Positions 14,301 to 24,448 are shown, numbered from the stretch's first letter. The stretch: 64,000 bases of DNA from Bugula neritina (GCA_964035545.1 OZ037765.1:31215504-31279503), one strand, 5' to 3'. Notes: generated by a model not told the origin, from the sequence alone. A program made the numbers and translations.

Positions 14301-17300
14301 ATTAATTAGACTTTAATCATATGTTGTCTTATTTATACTTAAGACAACACGATTAAAAACTATAAAGAAAGTTTTACAGTTCTATATGGTTTTACAGCAT
14401 ATATAGAACTGTAAGAAGTTCTCAGTCCAATAAAATAGTGACCAAAATAAGAAAAATAATACGCAATGTCTTTTGAGGACAAGTTAAAAACCTGAAAACC
14501 ATATTTCAGTTTACTACATCGTACTATATTTGTATCAGTATACTAATGAATAAATTCTATACACAGTCAGTAAACACAGACAAGGAGAACTAGTTGATAG
14601 ACAAGGTGTATAGGTAACATCACATTTGCCATAGAAAAGAGTTGTGAAGTTGACCATAGAGCTAGAAGCATGGGTGCACCCACTACAGTATTATTACCAG
14701 AAGTAACTGAAAGATCAATACTCATGCTACTCATGCTACAAGTATCTGAGTAGTCAGATGGTGTCAGCTCCACCATTTCTGTAACTGTGGATGGAATTGG
14801 TATATTAGTATGTGAATTTATGCAAACAGCTAGTACTTGAAGCTGGAATGCATTTAGAATATACAAGCATATGATTTATAAACTTATAAATCAAAACATC
14901 TGAAAAAAAGTAAAAAAAAAACTAAAGGAAGAAGTTAGAAAACAAAATTGGTAAAGCCTTATTTGAATCAGTACTGAAAAAGAAGTTTTTGATTGATTTT
15001 TCCACTTCAGTATTGACTTGTATAAAAACCTTTGGTTGTTGAACTTCGGTCTACTGGACTTTTGACAATGACTTTACTATGCTCCCGAGTCGGCTGTAAC
15101 TCGTCGGGTACGGCAGGTTTGGGTCTGTTTTCAGTTTCAGCTTTCCTGTTGGACCTTTTTGTTCGCCTGGCAGCTTCGTCCGTCACGTCAGTGAACAAAC
15201 TGCTGACCACCGAGACTTGACTCATTGACTTCGCGTCTGTTTGTGACTCATAATCATGAGCAGACGTGTCATCAGCCTCCTCATCATCAACCTGATTACA
15301 TCATCACAAATCTGATGACATCATCACAAAAATGATGACATCATCACAAATCTCATGACATCATTATCAACCTAATGACACCATAACTAATACGATGGCA
15401 TCAATTATCTCTAGAAAGCTTTTGGTTTGATTCTTATACTAAATAAATAATTATACTAAATAAATAATTAGGCCAAAACAAATTGTAACATGAACATTTT
15501 TACAAAATTTTCAAAAAGAAGTTCTGCAGTGTAAAAACTTTTATGTCAATTAAATTTAGTATATCCCAATTTATAAGCTGTAATAAATTAACATATTTAC
15601 CTATGAAAGAATAGTATAATACTGGTAACACCATTAGATAGCTTAAGACAACCTGGAGTTCACGTTAATGAGCAATAACTTGACCCACTTATAATAAGCT
15701 GCATCTTTTAGTAACTCTAGTTATTTTAAACACTCAGAAACATGGCACAATAAATCGTAATGACAAATATAATACCTGATGCAAAGATTGTGTGTACACA
15801 TACACATGCATGTATAATACTTTTATGTATAATGAAGACTAATGAACCATTACTAACTCGCATTTCAAAATATTAACTATTATATAAAAATATATTAGAT
15901 TAGAACATGAAATGACGATATTCTCAGAATAGCAACATCGACAAACAAGTATAAGATGGACAAAGCTTACATTGTAGACGGTGCTGCCTTCAACCGTATC
16001 TCCAAAGGGTGAAACTTCAGACTCCCGGCCTCCACCCTCCAGAGGTTCTTTAAAACTCAACTTTGAATGAGTTGACCTCTGAACTGCTGCCTGTGGGTGC
16101 AGCTGTTATCAACACAAAGTAGTGCAGAATAACAGAATACTTGGGTAGTTATCCAATAAAATGATGAAATAAAAGTACGAGTATGTATTGGACTGATCTC
16201 ACAATTTTTTTATCGAATAAAGAAGATAATTCATCTTCTGTTTAGAAAAGAGCAATTATTCTTTGAGCAGATATGAAATGGCAATCTTTGTGCGGCAATC
16301 AGCAATATGTACTCTGCTACTCACTGTGATGATTTATTTAATTAGAAAGCTTGAAGTTCATTGATTCTACATGCTAAATTGATTTTCATCGAAAAATACT
16401 TTTTATGATATTTAAGATCAAAGTTGTTGTATGAATTTGTTATTTAATGTTAAATAATAACTTTTCAAGCATGCCTTAGTCCTTCTACTTTGTAGAATAT
16501 ACAGTTAAAATGAGAGTAAATTTACAACTTTTATAGCCAGAGTAACACATCATCTCATATTTTACTTACAGTTGTAGAAGGGGGATCAGCTTCTGGTAGG
16601 ACCAGACGGTTACCTGACTGATTAGCACCAATGATCTCTTCGGGACTGGTCATGCTAATGTGAAGCTGACTTGCACTAGTACCAGCTACAAGTCAAGATA
16701 AAAAGGAGACAACTCTAATTACATGTTATGTATGTAATACACACAATGCATATACTGGTTTTGTTCATACATGTACTTGTAACATTAAAAATATCTTGTA
16801 TATCTAGTATATTGATAAACCTCTTGTATCTAATGTATTATTAAACCAGCCTACATACATCTAATCTATTAGACTAAGCTGTATATAATCTATTATTAGA
16901 CTAACCTGTATCTAATTTATTATTAGACTAACTTGTATCCAATCTATTATTAGACTAACTTGTATCCAATCTATTATTAGACTAACTTGTATCCAATCTA
17001 TTATTAGACTAACCTGTATATAATATATTATTAGACTAACATGCATCCAGTCTATTATTAGACTAACCTGTATCTAATCTATTATTAGACTAACCTGTAT
17101 CCAATCTATTATTAGATTCGGCTGTTTGCAGACGGCTTATATCAGCAGCAGGGAAGCTGCTCAGCACTGACTTGTTATTTCTCATATCTGAATATCTGTT
17201 ACCAAAATCAACTTCTGAGCCGACGCCATCTTCATTCTCATCCTAAACATATTATATAAGAAATAGTAGAGAATAAAACACATATATGCAAGCAGAAAGT

Positions 17301-19078
17301 GGTGAGCTGAAACTAGAGGTATTTAAGCTTTACAGGTGGAAGAATATAACAGTTTCAGTAGAGCCTACATGTACAGAATGATGAAATGTGTTAACTCTCC
17401 ATCAGCTGATCATTGACATAGAGTTAGTTGATGGCTGCATGACATTTTAGTTGTTTTAAATCCCACATGTTCACCGACTGTTTCGTATGCAAAGTAATGA
17501 CAGAATTTTATGGTTAGATCCATATTTTCATATGTTTGAAGTAACCTTGTGTCTATTATTTCAATGTAAATTAAATAATAACAAATTGTTACATTTCCGC
17601 TGGTTTTTGAAATGTTTTTTCTATATGCCAATCTCTATTTTTTAAAGTCAATTTTAATTAAACTTTAAAAATTTTTAAGGCTATTCTCAAAGATTGTCTA
17701 AATTCTCATGTCTGTAATACAGTTAATGTATTGCATTAGTTGGCATAAAATTGAAATTTAAACATTATATTACACTCTTACAAGTAAAGAAGCCCATTTA
17801 TTGCATAACAACCTGCTGCAAGTAACCCTATTACAAACTCAACTCAGCTACAACCAACTCAAATTAAACCATCAAAGTTTGAAATTTTTACACTAGTTAA
17901 TAACTTGTATAGGTTGAAGTTATAGGGCACAGGGACTTTATTAAGATTTAAAAAGTAGTCTAGATAGCACTAAGTATGCTAACATATGAATAACTAAGCG
18001 CATGAGGTTTTGCTATAAGATGCAAATATTTTTTAATGAAATGCATGGGTCAGGAGATTGAAAAGTTTATGACTGAGACATCAGCTAAAGACTCTCCTTT
18101 GCGTGAGAGTGGTTTAGTCTGCAGTACTTACCTTGCGTGCAGGTGAGTGCTGAATGATAATCTGCTCAAGTCTATTCTCTAACCACTGAACCCGCTTTCT
18201 TCTTTTGTTAATCAGTTGAGACTCTGAACCTGTTTCCACTGACTTTAGCAAATCATTCCTTGCATAAGACAACTCCTTGTTTATCTTACCACATATCTAC
18301 AATACATGTAAAATGATAATAGACAGACTAACACTACATACCTGTTTGAAGCATGGCATACTACAGTTATTTGGCAAACTAACTGAATTCATACTTCAGA
18401 TTATAATATAATTTAAAGTATGAATTCATTTAGTTTGCCAAATAACTGTAAATTTCTATGATGCAAACAGGTATGTAGTGTTAGTCATGAAAACAAGTTT
18501 ATATTATGTACTGCAACTTTGGAGAATTTATACGTATTATGCTTAAATAATATATTATGTTATTTAAACACAATATGTATAAATTCTCCAAAGTTGCAGT
18601 ACATACATACATGATAAATATTGCCTTGTCATTGTATAAAACCAGAATTAATAAGCTTAAGATCTTAACTTCTAAAAATTTAACTTTTCTTTCATAGTAA
18701 ATTAGCTTTTGCCAATACAACATAGTAAACATAAACTTGCAGTATAATTGAACACAAGTTGCAACTTCTTATTGTTACCTGTAAAATGATAATCATTTCA
18801 TCAGCTTTAACCTTGAGCTCTTTTACTCTAGAGGTATGAAACTGCAAAGAATCTGGCTTTGCAGTTTTCAGATCAGATAAAGCTTGCCGTAGTTGTTCTT
18901 GAAACATCACAACATTCTTGCGTTGTTCCGCCATATATAAATCTGAGCGATAGCATATCTTTACTCGTTCCTTCAGTGGTTTCCCACTGGAAATTGGTGC
19001 TGGTTTTTCCGTCAAACCCTCAATGCTGGGCAATCGGTTGTACCTGCTGATGGCAACTTTAGACGGTGAAGACGGCAT
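8346..19078 (-). CDS. Unrecognised 649-aa coiled-coil protein, 13 exons
   Basis: Exons, high to low: 19078-18779, 18296-18132, 17242-17095, 16685-16570, 16102-15971, 15291-15030, 14784-14698, 13106-12960, 12385-12324, 10946-10835, 10679-10609, 10076-9951 and 8567-8346. Each has consensus splice sites, and the phases (0,0,1,0,0,1,1,1,0,1,0,0) close to 1950 nt. The protein starts MPSSPSKVAISRYNRLPS. Residues ~55-155 are helical coiled coil (EQRKNVVMFQEQLRQALSDL; RRKRVQWLENRLEQIII). The middle is acidic and Ser-rich (ADDTSAHDYES). Residues ~404-452 hold a conserved-looking block (SALRPYLNELDPNSLDQVA), and a second coil (EALDRLSKQLVQIQDKVYEA) lies near 474-510. The tail is basic then Pro-rich. 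I do not recognise the family; a centrosomal or ciliary scaffold is only a guess from composition. Exon 7 (29 codons, phase 1-1) is the least certain. The gene is head-to-head with an RPS15A-derived unit. Confidence 0.8.
10270..10435 (-). mobile_element. tRNA-derived SINE, copy 1
   Basis: On the minus strand the element begins GGAGCATCATGG, with an A-box-like TGGTCTAGTTAGC and a B-box-like TGTTCGACTCC (10373-10383). A body with AAAGGCCATTGGTGATGTTA and GTGAGAAACC follows. The head and body are shared with the copy at 60690-60911, which shows a dispersed repeat rather than a tRNA gene. It lies in an intron of the coiled-coil gene. Confidence 0.7.
13107..14697. other. Intron of the coiled-coil gene
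   Basis: This 1.6-kb AT-rich intron has several open frames of about 100 codons (around 13542-13841 and 13919-14269). They lack splice context and have the low-complexity composition of translated AT-rich DNA. I see no supported feature. Confidence 0.4.
15286..15405. repeat. 20-bp minisatellite spanning a splice acceptor
   Basis: About six units of ~20 bp (consensus on + close to AATCTGATGACATCATCACA) run directly into exon 6 of the coiled-coil gene. The first unit contains the working acceptor (minus strand AATCAG|GTTGATGATG), and later units carry ATCAG/ATGAG variants of it. Confidence 0.8.
16800..17115. repeat. 27-bp minisatellite repeating a splice donor
   Basis: About ten 27-bp units (+ strand ATTAGACTAACCTGTATCC...) follow exon 3 of the coiled-coil gene. 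The terminal unit is the exon end itself. On the minus strand each unit reads ...GATACAG|GTTAGTC, so the donor is repeated about ten times. 27 bp is nine codons, and every repeat adds an in-frame TAG (GGT TAG). Only the first donor keeps the protein open. Confidence 0.85.
18326..18486. repeat. Inverted repeat (fold-back), intron 1 of coiled-coil gene
   Basis: The arms ACTAACACTACATACCTG...TTATTTGGCAAACTAA...GAATTCATACTT and their reverse complement close on a short AT-rich loop. Pairing is almost complete over about 65 nt per arm. It could be a small MITE or a palindromic duplication; no transposase or clear target duplication is seen. Confidence 0.7.
18505..18606. repeat. Second inverted repeat, adjacent
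   Basis: ATGTACTGCAACTTTGGAGA...TATAC pairs with GTATAAATTCTCCAAAGTTGC...TACAT across an AT-rich loop. Its sequence differs from the hairpin at 18326-18486. Both lie in the same 482-bp intron, between exons 1 and 2. Confidence 0.7.
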
Positions 19079-20712
19079 CTCCCTCGTATATTCGTAAATT
19101 TATTTAAAATTTGCACCAGTCTTTTAGACCTTCTTGATGTTGGAGCAACTTTTTATTACATTCTCTTTTCTAAAATAGATAATTAACTTCAACATTTTTA
19201 TAATTAGGATTTTTCTGGGGAGTTCATTCTCATCTTACATTGTCCACTATTACGTGTTGCTAAAATTTACAAGATTACTTGAGGTATGTTGTTAGTAACA
19301 TAATACAACTTTTAATGTGCAATGAGCATTTCCATAATGTGTCTAGCTAGTAACTATAAAACATAACCAATATCAAAACCAAATGTTGATTTACTTGAAT
19401 TGAAATCAACACAGAAATATTTTTAGATGCTTACAGCTATTGCATAGAACAACTAGTAGTAGTACAACTAGTTGTCTATTTCAATAGATGACTAGAACTA
19501 GCAAGTTAGTAAGTTATTTACTTACTTTTTGTACATAATCATAATGCAACTTTAAACTATAGGAATAAGGCAGCTCTTATAAGTCAGATAAAAATGAAGT
19601 AGTTGATACTGGATGCAACATTTCAGGTCAAACTTTTGGCTAGAAGTAGAATATAAAAATAATCAACTATAAAATCACTACTGACAGTGACACTGCTTTA
19701 ACATTTGAAGTTAAACTGAAGTGAATGGTCTAGACAGCTAGTGTAGCTTTAAATTTTAAAAACATTGCTCAGTATGACTTTTTTTATAAAAGTTTTCAAA
19801 CCTCAGTTTGAAGCAGAAAGTCTAAACAAACAAAAAATAATTGAATTTTTCATACAACTTTCAAGATACATTTATGATTTATAGAGTTAAATAAAACATC
19901 ACCAGTTTAAGTATAACCTTAACGCCTGGTTAAATAAAGCAAACGCAGTTTTATATTGATGAATACAGAATAGCCACACTTATAAGTCAAAGTGCTAGTA
20001 GTAGTACTACCTTATACTTTATAGTTATATTTATATTAGGTTCAACTCAGAACCAGTATGAAGTTAAACACTAATAGTAATAAAATGATAATATTATAAT
20101 CATCAACTTTATTATTGATAATTTAAATTATTATTATTAATATTATAGTAATCACTAATTAATAAAACCATCGGCATCATATTCATATTGATTAAAGCCT
20201 AAAGGGTAATATAAATAATAATATGCATCAGCATGGCCAAGTGATTATCATTATGAACTTGTACTAAATTAAGATATTAAAATCAAAATGAAAATAGCAG
20301 ACAATAAAAATTATACGATAAAGTTTTATAACTGTGGTCTATGAGCACAAAAATCTTAATCATCGAAGTAATATAAATCTTGAGTGTAAATCGTCTAGTA
20401 GTGATACTAAATCTAATACTAATAGTAATAGAAATAGTATTAAACTATTCAATAAATTTTTAATGTGCAAGAACCAATATCTAAAATTAGCTGAATTTAG
20501 CCAAGTGGTTACCGCGGTGATTTGCCTGTGCTCAACAAGCTCTCGGTAAAATAGTTACAAATACGTTATGAAAAGTAGTATTCTTAATTGTTGCAAACTT
20601 CAAACCTCAGTCTAAAACTTGCTCTCTAGCCCTTCTTTAACTGAATAAATAGGCTGATTCAAGAGACCTCATAGGTAGAACGGTATATTACCCAAAACAC
20701 CTTTTGTATCCG
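19079..20712. promoter_or_regulatory. Head-to-head intergenic promoter region, left copy
   Basis: This lies between the ATG of the minus-strand coiled-coil gene and the plus-strand 5'TOP leader of the RPS15A-derived unit. It is conserved with 32840-34526, which drives intact RPS15A. A shared promoter is inferred from the arrangement; I did not identify individual factor sites. Confidence 0.55.
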
Positions 20713-21078
20713 CCTTTTCTAGCGTAGTGCGAGGTAAGTGATGCATCACATGTTCTCCTTCATTTAAAAATCGTTCGACATCTAAATTGTAGGAGTATCT
20801 CGACTGTTGTGCGTTATAGCTATGCATACTTGTGAAAAGTAAAAATGTCTATAATGATTAGTTGTTATTTTGTTTTCATCAGATGCTGTGAAAATCCTTT
20901 CTATCCAGTTAACATACTTTTTACGATGTTGATTTAAACAATAATATCATTTGTATTAGTGTACATCATGGACGCAAATTATATCCTCATCATGGTTCAT
21001 GCTATATCAGAACTAATCATTATATAGTAGTCATCTGTTGATCACTCATAGTATGTTCAGAATTTGAATTTTAAGTAG

Positions 21079-21211
21079 CTCTTCCTTCGAAAGCAACTGC
21101 TGCATTTTCCAATGTATCAGTCCGTCAAGTAAGGGTAGATTAAAATGCTAGGAAAGCATAGTGGGTTTTTGTGCTCTTACTGCCATAGACTCAATCCACC
21201 AAGCTACACTC
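21079..21211 (+). ncRNA. H/ACA snoRNA-like element, array copy 1
   Basis: It has a 5' hairpin, the H box AGATTA at 21137-21142, a 3' region and ACA at 21206-21208, three nt before the end. This copy is a mosaic: its 5' half (AATGTATCAGTCCG) resembles the RPS15A intron 3 copy and its 3' end (CTTACTGCCATA) resembles the intron 4 copy. Confidence 0.55.
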
Positions 21212-21549
21212 TTTAATTGATCACATTTGCGTGTGAGTCAAGATTGTTTCATTTTCTGCAATACTGCCAGTTTCCACTTGGATTATTATTATTGTTGGTT
21301 ATTTTATTGTAGTTATGTTGTCATAACAATTTCCCAAAGAACAATGGACCACGAATAAGCTAAAGGAAAACATCTTGGTGGAAAATAATAGTTGCTGATC
21401 ACAGATCTGGAAAGATTGTTGTCAACTTGACTGGGCGACTAAACAAGGTACTATCCTAATCATCATCATGTGCTAAATCAGAACTATTCATTATATAGTG
21501 GTTATCTGTTGATCACTCATAGTATGTTCAGAATTTGAATTTTAAGTAG

Positions 21550-21678
21550 CTCTTCCTTCAAAAGCAACTGCTGCATTTTCCAATGCAGTGGTTCGTCAAG
21601 TAAGGGTAGATTAAAATTGCTAGGACAGTGTGTTTTTGTGCTCTTACTGCCATAAACTCAATCCACCAAGCTACACTC
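21550..21678 (+). ncRNA. H/ACA snoRNA-like element, array copy 2
   Basis: The 5' hairpin CTGCATT-TTCC-AATGCAG is followed 15 nt later by H box AGATTA (21608-21613). The 3' hairpin uses CAGT...ACTG, with ACA at 21673-21675. It is intronic between chimeric exons. Confidence 0.58.
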
Positions 21679-22014
21679 CTTAATAGATTACATAAATTTG
21701 CTCGTGAGTCGAGATTGTTTCATTTTCTGCAATACTGCAAGTTTCCACTTGAATTATTATTGTTGGTTATTTTATTGTAGTTATGTTGTCATGACAACTT
21801 CCCAAGAAATAATGAACCACGAAGAAGCTAAAGGAAAACATCTTGGTGGAAAATAATAGTTGATGATCACAGATGTGGAAAGATTGTTGTCAACTTGACT
21901 AGGCGACTAAACAAGGTACTATCCTAATCATCATGTGCTAAATCAGAACTATTCATTATATAGTGGTTATCTGTTGATCACTCATAGTATGTTCAGAATT
22001 TGAATTTTAAGTAG

Positions 22015-22143
22015 CTCTTCCTTCAAAAGCAACTGCTGCATTTTCCAATGCAGTGGTTCGTCAAGTAAGGATAGATTAAAATTGCTAGGACAGTGTGTTT
22101 TTGTGCTCTTACTGCCATAAACTCAATCCACCAAGCTACACTC
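22015..22143 (+). ncRNA. H/ACA snoRNA-like element, array copy 3
   Basis: Same layout as copy 2, with AGATTA as H box and terminal ACA at 22138-22140. The only change in the lower stem region is GGATAG for GGGTAG just before the H box. Confidence 0.58.
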
Positions 22144-22479
22144 CTTAATAGATTGCATAAATTTGCTTGTGAGTTGAGATTGTTTCATTTTTTGCAATAC
22201 TGCAAGTTTCCACTTGAATTATTATTGTTAGTTGTTTTATTGTAGTTATGTTGTCATGACAACTTCCCAAGAAATAATGAACCACGAAGAAGCTAAAGGA
22301 AAACATCTTGGTGGAAAATAATAGTTGATGATCACAGATGTGGAAAGATTGTTGTCAACTTGACTAGGCGACTAAACAAGGTACTATCCTAATCATCATG
22401 TGCTAAATCAGAACTATTCATTATATAGTGGTTATCTGTTGATCACTCATAGTATGTTCAGAATTTGAATTTTAAGTAG

Positions 22480-22608
22480 CTCTTCCTTCAAAAGCAACTG
22501 CTGCATTTTCCAATGCAGTGGTTCGTCAAGTAAGGGTAGATTAAAATTGCTAGGACAGTGTGTTTTTGTGCTCTTACTGCCATAAACTCAATCCACCAAG
22601 CTACACTC
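22480..22608 (+). ncRNA. H/ACA snoRNA-like element, array copy 4
   Basis: Nearly identical to copy 2, with both boxes intact and ACA at 22603-22605. Confidence 0.58.
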
Positions 22609-22944
22609 CTTAATAGATTACATAAATTTGCTCGTGAGTCGAGATTGTTTCATTTTCTGCAATACTGCAAGTTTCCACTTGAATTATTATTGTTAGTTGT
22701 TTTATTGTAGTTATGTTGTCATGACAACTTCCCAAGAAATAATGAACCACGAATAAGCTAAAGGAAAACATCTTGGTGGAAAATAATAGTTGATGATCAC
22801 AGATCTGGAAAGATTGTTGTCAACTTGACTAGGCGACTAAACAAGGTACTATCCTAATCATCATGTGCTAAATCAGAACTATTCATTATATAGTGGTTAT
22901 CTGTTGATCACTCATAGTATGTTCAGAATTTGAATTTTAAGTAG

Positions 22945-23071
22945 CTCTGCCTTCAAAAGCAACTGCTGCATTTTCCAATGCAGTGGTTCGTCAAGTAAGG
23001 ATAGATAAATTGCTAGTACAGTGTGTTTTTGTGCTCTTACTGCCATAAACTCAATCCACCAAGCTACACTC
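22945..23071 (+). ncRNA. H/ACA snoRNA-like element, array copy 5 (diverged)
   Basis: It carries CTCTGCC for CTCTTCC at the start. The H-box region reads AGATAAATTGC, giving AGATAA, which still fits ANANNA. ACA lies at 23066-23068. It is the most altered array copy after copy 1. Confidence 0.5.
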
Positions 23072-23410
23072 CTTAATAGATTGCATAAATTTGCTTGTGA
23101 GTTGAGATTGTTTCATTTTTTGCAATACTGCAAGTTTCCACTTGAATTATTATTGTTAGTTGTTTTATTGTAGTTATGTTGTCATGACAACTTCCCAAGA
23201 AATAATGAACCACGAAGAAGCTAAAGGAAAACATCTTGGTGGAAAATAATAGTTGATGATCACAGATGTGGAAAGATTGTTGTCAACTTGACTAGGCGAC
23301 TAAACAAGGTACTATCCTAATCATCATCATGTGCTAAATCAGAACTATTCATTATATAGTGGTTATCTGTTGATCACTCATAGTATGTTCAGAATTTGAA
23401 TTTTAAGTAG

Positions 23411-23539
23411 CTCTTCCTTCAAAAGCAACTGCTGCATTTTCCAATGCAGTGGTTCGTCAAGTAAGGGTAGATTAAAATTGCTAGGACAGTGTGTTTTTGT
23501 GCTCTTACTGCCATAAACTCAATCCACCAAGCTACACTC
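23411..23539 (+). ncRNA. H/ACA snoRNA-like element, array copy 6
   Basis: Both boxes are intact (AGATTA; ACA at 23534-23536) and the hairpins match copy 2. Confidence 0.58.
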
Positions 23540-23878
23540 CTTAATAGATTACATAAATTTGCTCGTGAGTCGAGATTGTTTCATTTTCTGCAATACTGCA
23601 AGTTTCCACTTGAATTATTATTATTGTTGGTTATTTTATTGTAGTTATGTTGTCATGACAACTTCCCAAGAAATAATGAACCACGAAGAAGCTAAAGGAA
23701 AACATCTTGGTGGAAAATAATAGTTGATGATCACAGATGTGGAAAGATTGTTGTCAACTTGACTAGGCGACTAAACAAGGTACTATCCTAATCATCATGT
23801 GCTAAATCAGAACTATTCATTATATAGTGGTTATCTGTTGATCACTCATAGTATGTTCAGAATTTGAATTTTAAGTAG

Positions 23879-24007
23879 CTCTTCCTTCAAAAGCAACTGC
23901 TGCATTTTCCAATGCAGTGGTTCGTCAAGTAAGGATAGATTAAAATTGCTAGGACAGTGTGTTTTTGTGCTCTTACTGCCATAAACTCAATCCACCAAGC
24001 TACACTC
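23879..24007 (+). ncRNA. H/ACA snoRNA-like element, array copy 7
   Basis: The last array copy lies in the intron before the intact terminal RPS15A exon. Boxes are intact, with ACA at 24002-24004. Confidence 0.58.
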
Positions 24008-24370
24008 CTTAATAGATTACATAAATTTGCTTGTGAGTTGAGATTGTTTCATTTTCTGCAATACTGCCAGTTTCCACTTGGATTATTATTGTTAGTTATT
24101 TTATTGTAGTTATGTTGTCATGACAACTTCTCAAGGAATAATGGACCATGAAGAAGCTAAAAGAAAACATCTTGGTGGAAAAATATTAGGATTTTTCTTT
24201 TGAAACAATAAAATGGTGAACTAACAGAAAATCTTGTTATTAATTCTATTCTTTATTTTTTTGCTGTGACAAGTCATGCATGTTGGTGGTCAGTGATTAA
24301 TAAAAAGTATAAAAAGCACGAAACTACATAATTTAAAATTACATAAAACTAGGATTTTGGCAGAAATAAG

Positions 24371-24448
24371 CTAAGACTGGCTTAGTCTAACTTTATTATA
24401 TCTGTATAGTCCGAATATAACTCCTATTGCCAGAGCAAGTCCAGCTGC
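24371..24448 (-). pseudogene. RHOT (Miro) C-terminal fragment
   Basis: Duplicate of the last RHOT exon from the middle of the membrane anchor to the stop. It is still open for about 25 codons (AAGLALAIGVIFGLYRYNKV...) but is cut at the duplication edge (GCAGC) with no upstream exon. Not expected to be expressed as protein. Confidence 0.9.

Larger units (their letters stand above)
20713..24203 (+). pseudogene. RPS15A-derived array: six 135-nt chimeric exons with a snoRNA-like element in every intron
   Basis: It starts with the RPS15A 5'TOP leader (CCTTTTCTAGCGTAGTGCGAG|GTAAGT, donor at 20734). Exons of exactly 135 nt follow at 21313-21447, 21781-21915, 22246-22380, 22711-22845, 23174-23308 and 23645-23779, then an intact terminal exon at 24110-24203 with AATAAA at 24207. 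Each 135-nt exon joins the 5' part of RPS15A's last exon (TTATGTTGTCATGACA...) to the 3' part of its second coding exon (GTTGATGATCACAGAT...CTAAACAAG) through GGAAAATAATAG. Every exon keeps TTTATTGTAG before it and GTACTATCC after it. The RPS15A start codon, first coding exon and third coding exon are gone. The longest frame in an exon ends at GGA AAA TAA, so no protein is expected. Introns are ~330 nt, except the first (579 nt). It may be a pseudogene or a functional non-coding snoRNA host gene. Confidence 0.85.
19029..24448. repeat. Segmental duplication, left copy
   Basis: Homologous to 32790-36549 in direct orientation. The left edge is in exon 1 of the coiled-coil gene (GGCAATCGGTTGTACCTG in both copies). 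The right edge is in the last exon of RHOT (ending AGCAAGTCCAGCTGC). Relative to the right copy it lacks the RPS15A segments 34795-35345 and about 35535-36065, and gains a tandem array. By eye the shared non-coding sequence is similar but carries many substitutions and small indels. Confidence 0.92.

Noticed and set aside
20979-24110. Active tandem RPS15A coding genes
   Set aside because: No unit has the start codon or first coding exon, and each chimeric exon stops soon after the last-exon segment.
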